Shown: positions 53,281 through 57,610 of the stretch, piece by piece
How the letters are laid out: each line of letters starts with the position of its first letter
How positions within the stretch are numbered: the first letter of the stretch is position 1
From: an uncultured Pelagibacteraceae bacterium
GTDB taxonomy: Bacteria; Pseudomonadota; Alphaproteobacteria; Pelagibacterales; AG-422-B15
Direction of reading: 5' to 3'
Assembly: GCA_902521655.1 (NCBI GenBank)
Contig: CABYSM010000005.1
Coordinates: forward strand, 1 to 57,610
Length of the DNA stretch: 57,610 nt
Program-made: the position numbers and the translations under genes
The notes under the pieces: generated by a model
The model's database searches: none
Told to the model about the DNA's origin: nothing
Seen by the model: only the letters and a program-made list of their open reading frames with translations

Positions 53281-54951
53281 TTATCGTTGGTTAGTCTGAT
53301 AATTTGGACTCTGCCAAGTTTGCAATTCTATTCGATTTAAAGCATTAACTCCTAATATTTTGTCACTAATTTTTTCAGCAATCATTATTGTAGGTGCGTT
53401 TGTATTGCCGTTTGGAGCAAAAGGCATAATAGAAGCGTCAACAACTCGTAAACCTGTAAAACCGTGAACATTACCTGAATTATCAACTACTGAGTATTTG
53501 TCTGATTTTAGGCCCATCCTTGCCGTACAAGCTAAATGCCATTGGCTAGTAGTATGCGAATTCATTTTTTCATCAAGGTCAGAGTCTGACTTGCAGTCAT
53601 TGCCAGGAAAAATCTCTTCGCCTTTTAAGTCAGAAAATGAAGGCTGATCCAATAATTCGCGAACCAAAAGGATACCTTTACGCATTAATTCCCTATCGCG
53701 TTTATCTTTTAGATAATTAACTAATATTCGAGGCGGATCAGCGGGGTTGCTTGAGCGTAATTCAATCTTTCCACGGCTGTGCGTTCGCATTAAGCCAACA
53801 TGAACCTGAAACGCATGCTCCTTTAATGGTTGCCAAGTGTTATCATCAATCGCAATTGGTGAAATACATAATTGTAAGTCCGGATACTCAATGCCTGGCC
53901 CTGACCTAACGCACGCTACTGCATCAAAATGATTAGATGCACACATACCCTCTTTAGTTAACAGCCATTGAATACCAGCGCCAATACTGCTTAGTCTTTT
54001 TGTCTTTGGCCAAAGCGTAACTGGCTTTAAGCATTTATATTTGATCATAAAATCAGGATGATCTTGAAGATTCTGGCCAACACCCGGTAAGTCAGCTTTA
54101 AGATTAATACCCATTGAATTTAGATGATCCTTTGGGCCAATTCCTGAAAGCATAAGTATGTGTGGTGTTCCTACTGCACCAGCACTTAGGATGACTTCTT
54201 TTTTTGATTTAACATTAAATACTTTATCTTTGTTATCTATAAATGAAACTCCTGTTGCCTTGTTATTTTCAAGAATTAATTTACATACAAGTACTTTTGT
54301 TAAAATCGTTAAGTTGTTTCTATCTCGCACTGGATCAAGATAGCCACGTGTTGTGCTCCATCTTTCTCCTTTAAATACTGTTCGGTCAAAAATACCAAAA
54401 CCTTCTTGGCAATATCCACTGATATCGTCTGTTTCTTTGTACCCTGCTTCTTTCCCTGCATTTATAAATGCGAGAGAAAGGGGATCCTTGGGTATGCTTC
54501 TATGAACCTTTAACGGACCTGAATCGCCTCTGAAATCATCACCTCCACCACTATAAGTTTCCATTTTCTTAAAATAAGGCAAGACATCAGCATATCCCCA
54601 ACCTTCACAACCCATTTGTCTCCAGCCTTCGTAGTCCAGTGAATTTCCTCTAATAAATACCATGCCGTTTATTGAAGATGAACCCCCAAGGGTTTTGCCA
54701 CGATCATGTTGCAGCTGTCGACCCGCAAGCTCAGGTTCAGGTTCACCTTTAAATGCCCAATTATGCTTAGTACTTTTAAGATTTAATAAAACAGCTGCAG
54801 GCATTTTCAAAGTTATTGATTTATCTTCCCTACCCGCTTCAAGAAGAAGAACACGGTTTTTTGGATTTTCAGATAATCTGTTTGCTAATACACAACCAGC
54901 TGAACCAGCGCCAACGATGATATAATCATATTCAGAATCTATGTATTTCAT
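53281..54951 (-). CDS. GMC oxidoreductase, choline dehydrogenase-like
   Basis: FAD-dependent alcohol oxidase/dehydrogenase, 556 residues, the same length as E. coli BetA. FAD-binding DYIIVGAGSAGCVLANRLSE at the N-terminus, GMC signature region HDRGKTLGGSSSINGMVFIR, INLKADLPGVGQNLQDHPDF, and the C-terminal catalytic His segment WHLACTARMG with LRVVDASIMPFAPNGNTNAP. Many residues agree with BetA as remembered (GYLD, NHFDA, CHVG-type VHVGLMR). No betaine aldehyde dehydrogenase is nearby, so choline is only one candidate substrate. The gene looks richer in G+C than its neighbours. Confidence 0.9.
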   Translation of the reverse strand: MKYIDSEYDYIIVGAGSAGCVLANRLSENPKNRVLLLEAGREDKSITLKMPAAVLLNLKSTKHNWAFKGEPEPELAGRQLQHDRGKTLGGSSSINGMVFIRGNSLDYEGWRQMGCEGWGYADVLPYFKKMETYSGGGDDFRGDSGPLKVHRSIPKDPLSLAFINAGKEAGYKETDDISGYCQEGFGIFDRTVFKGERWSTTRGYLDPVRDRNNLTILTKVLVCKLILENNKATGVSFIDNKDKVFNVKSKKEVILSAGAVGTPHILMLSGIGPKDHLNSMGINLKADLPGVGQNLQDHPDFMIKYKCLKPVTLWPKTKRLSSIGAGIQWLLTKEGMCASNHFDAVACVRSGPGIEYPDLQLCISPIAIDDNTWQPLKEHAFQVHVGLMRTHSRGKIELRSSNPADPPRILVNYLKDKRDRELMRKGILLVRELLDQPSFSDLKGEEIFPGNDCKSDSDLDEKMNSHTTSQWHLACTARMGLKSDKYSVVDNSGNVHGFTGLRVVDASIMPFAPNGNTNAPTIMIAEKISDKILGVNALNRIELQTWQSPNYQTNQR

Positions 54952-55034
54952 TGCAAATTAAATTTTTTTTATACTCATCAATAATGGTTAACTAGTGCAT
55001 AGTAAGCTATTATTCAAATAAAAAAACGTGCTAA

Positions 55035-55979
55035 ATGAAGGAAAATAATTTTCTTGCAATAACATATATCATGCTGGGTATGACAGCATTTGCATTGCAA
55101 GATACTGTCATAAGATTACTAGCTGTCGATATTTCAATTCTACAGGTAATGTTTGCTCGTAGTGTTGTTGCATTAATACTTCTCACTCTCTTTTTAAAAA
55201 TTACTAAAAAAGAAATTATATTAAAAACGGAGTTTCCTAAATTATCAATTTTCAGAACGGTAATGTTTATTTTAGCTTTTGTTTTTTATTATATTGGTCT
55301 TCATTATTTAACATTTGCTGAAGCAACCGCCTTGTTTTTTACCGCGCCATTTTTCATTACGATATTTTCAGGAATATTTTTAAAAGAAAAAATAGGTTTA
55401 ATAAGATGGGCGATCATTGTTTATGGCTTTATTGGCGTATTGTTCATTGTCTCACCAGATATCAACTCATTCAATATTTACATGATCTATCCTATTCTCT
55501 GTGCAGCAGGCTACTCTGCAAACATGATTATTATCAAATACACTTCTGAAAAAGATAATGTTTATACTCAAACATTACATGTTTACATCGCTACTATAAT
55601 AATTTGTCCTATAATTACGTTTTCAGGAATATTTTTAGACTTTGGTAATTCGAATAGTGAAGTTTTAAATTTTCTTTTTAGAGACTGGTTTTTTAACGAT
55701 CCAAAATCCTTATTCATGATATTTGTTGTAGGTGTATCTGTGATATTCGGATTTGTTTTTCTCTTTAATGCATATAGACATGGACGGCCTTACATTATAG
55801 CCCCATTTGAATATATATTTCTTATATGGGCTGTTATATTAGGTTGGTTTATATGGAGTGAAACAGTGGATCTTAAAACCTGGACCGGGATTGCTATAAT
55901 TGTTTCAGCTGGAATATTTATTTTATACAGAGAAAAAATTAGAGATCAGAATATCACAACAGATCAACCAATAAGATAA
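55035..55979 (+). CDS. EamA/DMT-family transporter
   Basis: 314 residues with about ten hydrophobic helices arranged as two five-helix EamA repeats. The first repeat has ITYIMLGMTAFALQDTVIRL, VMFARSVVALILLTLFL and FAEATALFFTAPFFITIFSG, the second AGYSANMIIIKYTSE and YRHGRPYIIAPFEYIFLIWA. Such permeases export or import amino acids and other small metabolites. It is divergent from the GMC gene across 83 bases; the two could share a substrate but nothing proves it. The stop directly abuts that of yajQ. Confidence 0.9.
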   Translation: MKENNFLAITYIMLGMTAFALQDTVIRLLAVDISILQVMFARSVVALILLTLFLKITKKEIILKTEFPKLSIFRTVMFILAFVFYYIGLHYLTFAEATALFFTAPFFITIFSGIFLKEKIGLIRWAIIVYGFIGVLFIVSPDINSFNIYMIYPILCAAGYSANMIIIKYTSEKDNVYTQTLHVYIATIIICPIITFSGIFLDFGNSNSEVLNFLFRDWFFNDPKSLFMIFVVGVSVIFGFVFLFNAYRHGRPYIIAPFEYIFLIWAVILGWFIWSETVDLKTWTGIAIIVSAGIFILYREKIRDQNITTDQPIR

Positions 55980-56465
55980 CTAATCTCTAAAATTAACAAA
56001 TTGTAATGGCAATTCTAATTTCAATTCATTAATCTTAGTCATCACATCTTGCAAATTATCTTTTTTAGCACCGCTTATTCTTAGCTCATTACCCTGAATT
56101 TTTGCTTGCACCTTTAATTTTGTATCTTTTATCATTTTAGTAATTTTCTTCCCCATTTCCTGATCAATGCCTTCCAGCAAATCATACTTCTGTCTGATAG
56201 TGTTGCCTGAGGCATTTTCAGAGGATTTTAACTTTACAGCTTTTGGGTCTATTTTTCTTTTAATTAAGTGTGATGTTAGTATTTCTATTACTTGTTTTGC
56301 CTTCATATCATCCTCTGTTAAGAGAGTGACAACATTATCAGATCTCTCTAATTTCGATATAGAACCCTTAAAATCATATCTTTGAGTTATTTCTTTCATT
56401 GCATTAGATACTGCATTGTCAATTTCTTGCATCTCTAATCTACTTACTACATCAAAGCTTGGCAT
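55980..56465 (-). CDS. yajQ: YajQ-family nucleotide-binding protein
   Basis: 161 residues matching the family throughout: MPSFDVVSRLEMQEIDNAVS at the N-terminus, EITQRYDFKGS, ASGNTIRQKYDLLEGIDQEM and KVQAKIQGNELRISGAKKDN. YajQ proteins bind nucleotides or tRNA and some bind cyclic di-GMP. Starts two bases after the stop of the CaiB-type gene upstream, so probably cotranscribed with it. Confidence 0.95.
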   Translation of the reverse strand: MPSFDVVSRLEMQEIDNAVSNAMKEITQRYDFKGSISKLERSDNVVTLLTEDDMKAKQVIEILTSHLIKRKIDPKAVKLKSSENASGNTIRQKYDLLEGIDQEMGKKITKMIKDTKLKVQAKIQGNELRISGAKKDNLQDVMTKINELKLELPLQFVNFRD

Positions 56466-56467
56466 AG

Positions 56468-57598
56468 CTAAATAACTTCATTTTCATAAAACTTTTTAAT
56501 TTCTTCATCACTGTAACCAATTTCCTTCATAATATCATTATTATCTTGCCCAATTTCAGGTGCTTTTTTAATTTCAGCTTTATCATCAGAACTAAATCTA
56601 GGCGCAGGCGCTGGTTGAATAACTCCATCTACTTCAATAAAATTATTTCTGTCTATCATATGCGGGTGATCTTTAGCTTCATTTATCGACAATACAGGTG
56701 AATAACACACATCAGTACCTTCAAATAATTTATTCCATTCACTTATATTTTTAGATTTAAATATAGATTCTAATTTATCTTTTAATTTTGGCCATTCGTT
56801 CATGTCTAATTGATTACTAAATTCACTCTGAAGATCTAGTTTTTCAATTAATAATTGATAAAACTGTGGCTCTAGTGAGCCTAGAGATATAAATTTATGA
56901 TCTTTTGTTTCGTAGACTTGATAAAATGGAGCACCACCATCAAGTAAATTCATTCCCCTCTTGTTAACATCCCATAGTCCTGATTGTGATAAGCTGTAAA
57001 AAATTGACGTGAGAGTTGAAACGCCATCTATCATAGCTGCGTCAACTACCTGGCCTTTACCTGTTTTTGAAGCTGACAATAATGCAGCACAAACACCAAA
57101 TGCTAGAAACATTGTACCTCCACCATAATCACCAATAAGATTTAATGGCACTGTTGGTTTTTCAATAACTCCTATTGAATGCAACGCGCCAGCTAGTGCT
57201 ATGTAATTTATGTCGTGTCCAGCAACTTTTGATAAGGGTCCTGTTTGTCCCCAGCCAGTTATTCTGCCATAAACCAATTTAGGGTTTATTTTCATACAAT
57301 CATCGGGTCCAACTCCCAGCTTTTCTGTAACTCCAGGCCTGAAGCCTTCTATTAAGGCATCTGCATTTTTTATAAGTTTATTAAATACATTCAGGGATTC
57401 TGCATTTTTAAGATTAAGACTTAAAGATTTCTTATTTCTTCCTGTGATATCATACTTTGGTTTTGAATTAGGTAATGTTGTTTTTTTTCGATCTATTCTG
57501 ATCACTTCTGCACCAAGGTCCGCAAATAACATACCGCATAACGGTCCAGGCCCTATTCCTGATAATTCGATTATTCTATACCCACTAAGTACACCCAT
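56468..57598 (-). CDS. CaiB/BaiF family: alpha-methylacyl-CoA racemase-like
   Basis: 376 residues of the class III CoA-transferase family. GIGPGPLCGMLFADLGAEVIRIDR at the N-terminus, GRNKKSLSLNLKN, LIEGFRPGVTEKLGVGP and GRITGWGQTGPLS are family-wide. GHDINYIALAGAL and IGDYGGGTMFLAFGVCAALL carry the His and Asp used by alpha-methylacyl-CoA racemase (equivalent of mycobacterial MCR H126/D156), which favours racemase over CoA transferase. It would epimerise branched 2-methylacyl-CoAs before beta-oxidation. The gene is complete; only 12 bases remain before the window end. Confidence 0.9.
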   Translation of the reverse strand: MGVLSGYRIIELSGIGPGPLCGMLFADLGAEVIRIDRKKTTLPNSKPKYDITGRNKKSLSLNLKNAESLNVFNKLIKNADALIEGFRPGVTEKLGVGPDDCMKINPKLVYGRITGWGQTGPLSKVAGHDINYIALAGALHSIGVIEKPTVPLNLIGDYGGGTMFLAFGVCAALLSASKTGKGQVVDAAMIDGVSTLTSIFYSLSQSGLWDVNKRGMNLLDGGAPFYQVYETKDHKFISLGSLEPQFYQLLIEKLDLQSEFSNQLDMNEWPKLKDKLESIFKSKNISEWNKLFEGTDVCYSPVLSINEAKDHPHMIDRNNFIEVDGVIQPAPAPRFSSDDKAEIKKAPEIGQDNNDIMKEIGYSDEEIKKFYENEVI

Positions 57599-57610
57599 AC
57601 CATTAATTAT

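Overview
This window looks like part of the chromosome of a streamlined, very A+T-rich, free-living alphaproteobacterium, most likely a marine plankton lineage of the HIMB59/AEGEAN-169 or Pelagibacterales type. The lineage is inferred from gene order and style, not from a marker-gene comparison. Three things point to Alphaproteobacteria: (1) runs of genes in classical alphaproteobacterial order (pyrH-frr-uppS-cdsA-dxr-bamA-skp-lpxD-fabZ-lpxA-lpxI; tpiA opposite ppiD-trpE-trpG-trpD-trpC-lexA; secG-pyrG-kdsA-eno-ftsB-lipA-coq10 facing cinA-pgpA-ispDF; ntrY-ntrX-trkA-dat-hflX; mltB-rlpA-dacA-tmk-holB-metG-tatD); (2) a GTTC-N7-GTTC SOS box in front of lexA; (3) the fused ispDF gene. Genes overlap by a few bases (ATGA, TAATG, GTGA and TTGA junctions), and convergent genes abut or overlap.

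Layout. 1-9440 (+): UMP kinase (cut by the window edge), ribosome recycling, isoprenoid and phospholipid synthesis, outer-membrane assembly and the lipid A pathway. 9445-17303 (-): citrate synthase, LexA, the trp operon and PpiD. 17351-24048 (+): triose-phosphate isomerase, SecG, CTP synthase, KDO-8-P synthase, enolase, FtsB, lipoyl synthase and a COQ10/RatA protein. 24045-26115 (-): CinA C-terminal amidohydrolase, PgpA, IspDF. 26165-32592 (+): NtrY/NtrX two-component system, TrkA, a D-amino-acid transaminase-like enzyme and HflX. 32585-39599: accessory surface-polysaccharide region with three glycosyltransferases, GDP-mannose 4,6-dehydratase, a ColD-type dehydratase, a DUF6165 protein and an unidentified three-helix membrane protein with its own strong ribosome-binding site. 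39603-46447 (-): cell-wall, replication and translation housekeeping genes. 46473-48583 (+): a cystathionine synthase/lyase pair. 48584-57598: a looser set of metabolic and membrane genes, one tRNA-Ser(UGA), a choline-dehydrogenase-like flavoprotein, an EamA transporter, YajQ and a CoA transferase/racemase.

How the parts work together. Much of the window builds the envelope: undecaprenyl-PP and CDP-diacylglycerol synthesis, BamA/Skp, lipid A and KDO precursors, peptidoglycan trimming (MltB, RlpA, DacA) and a nucleotide-sugar branch (GMD then ColD) feeding glycosyltransferases. The polysaccharide genes form the tail of what looks like one 12-gene co-oriented transcription unit starting at mltB. 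Several usual neighbours are absent from their expected positions (rseP, lpxB, hfq and others).

Most notable points: a single-base frameshift splitting trpD at 12761-12765; a second probable one-base frame break in a small membrane-protein gene at 49544-49752; RlpA with His in place of its catalytic Asp; a GMD-ColD dideoxysugar branch without a visible ColC; the unknown, apparently strongly translated membrane protein at 34426-34881; and a perfect palindrome touching the pyrG start codon. I found no insertion sequence, prophage, CRISPR array, rRNA or defence system.
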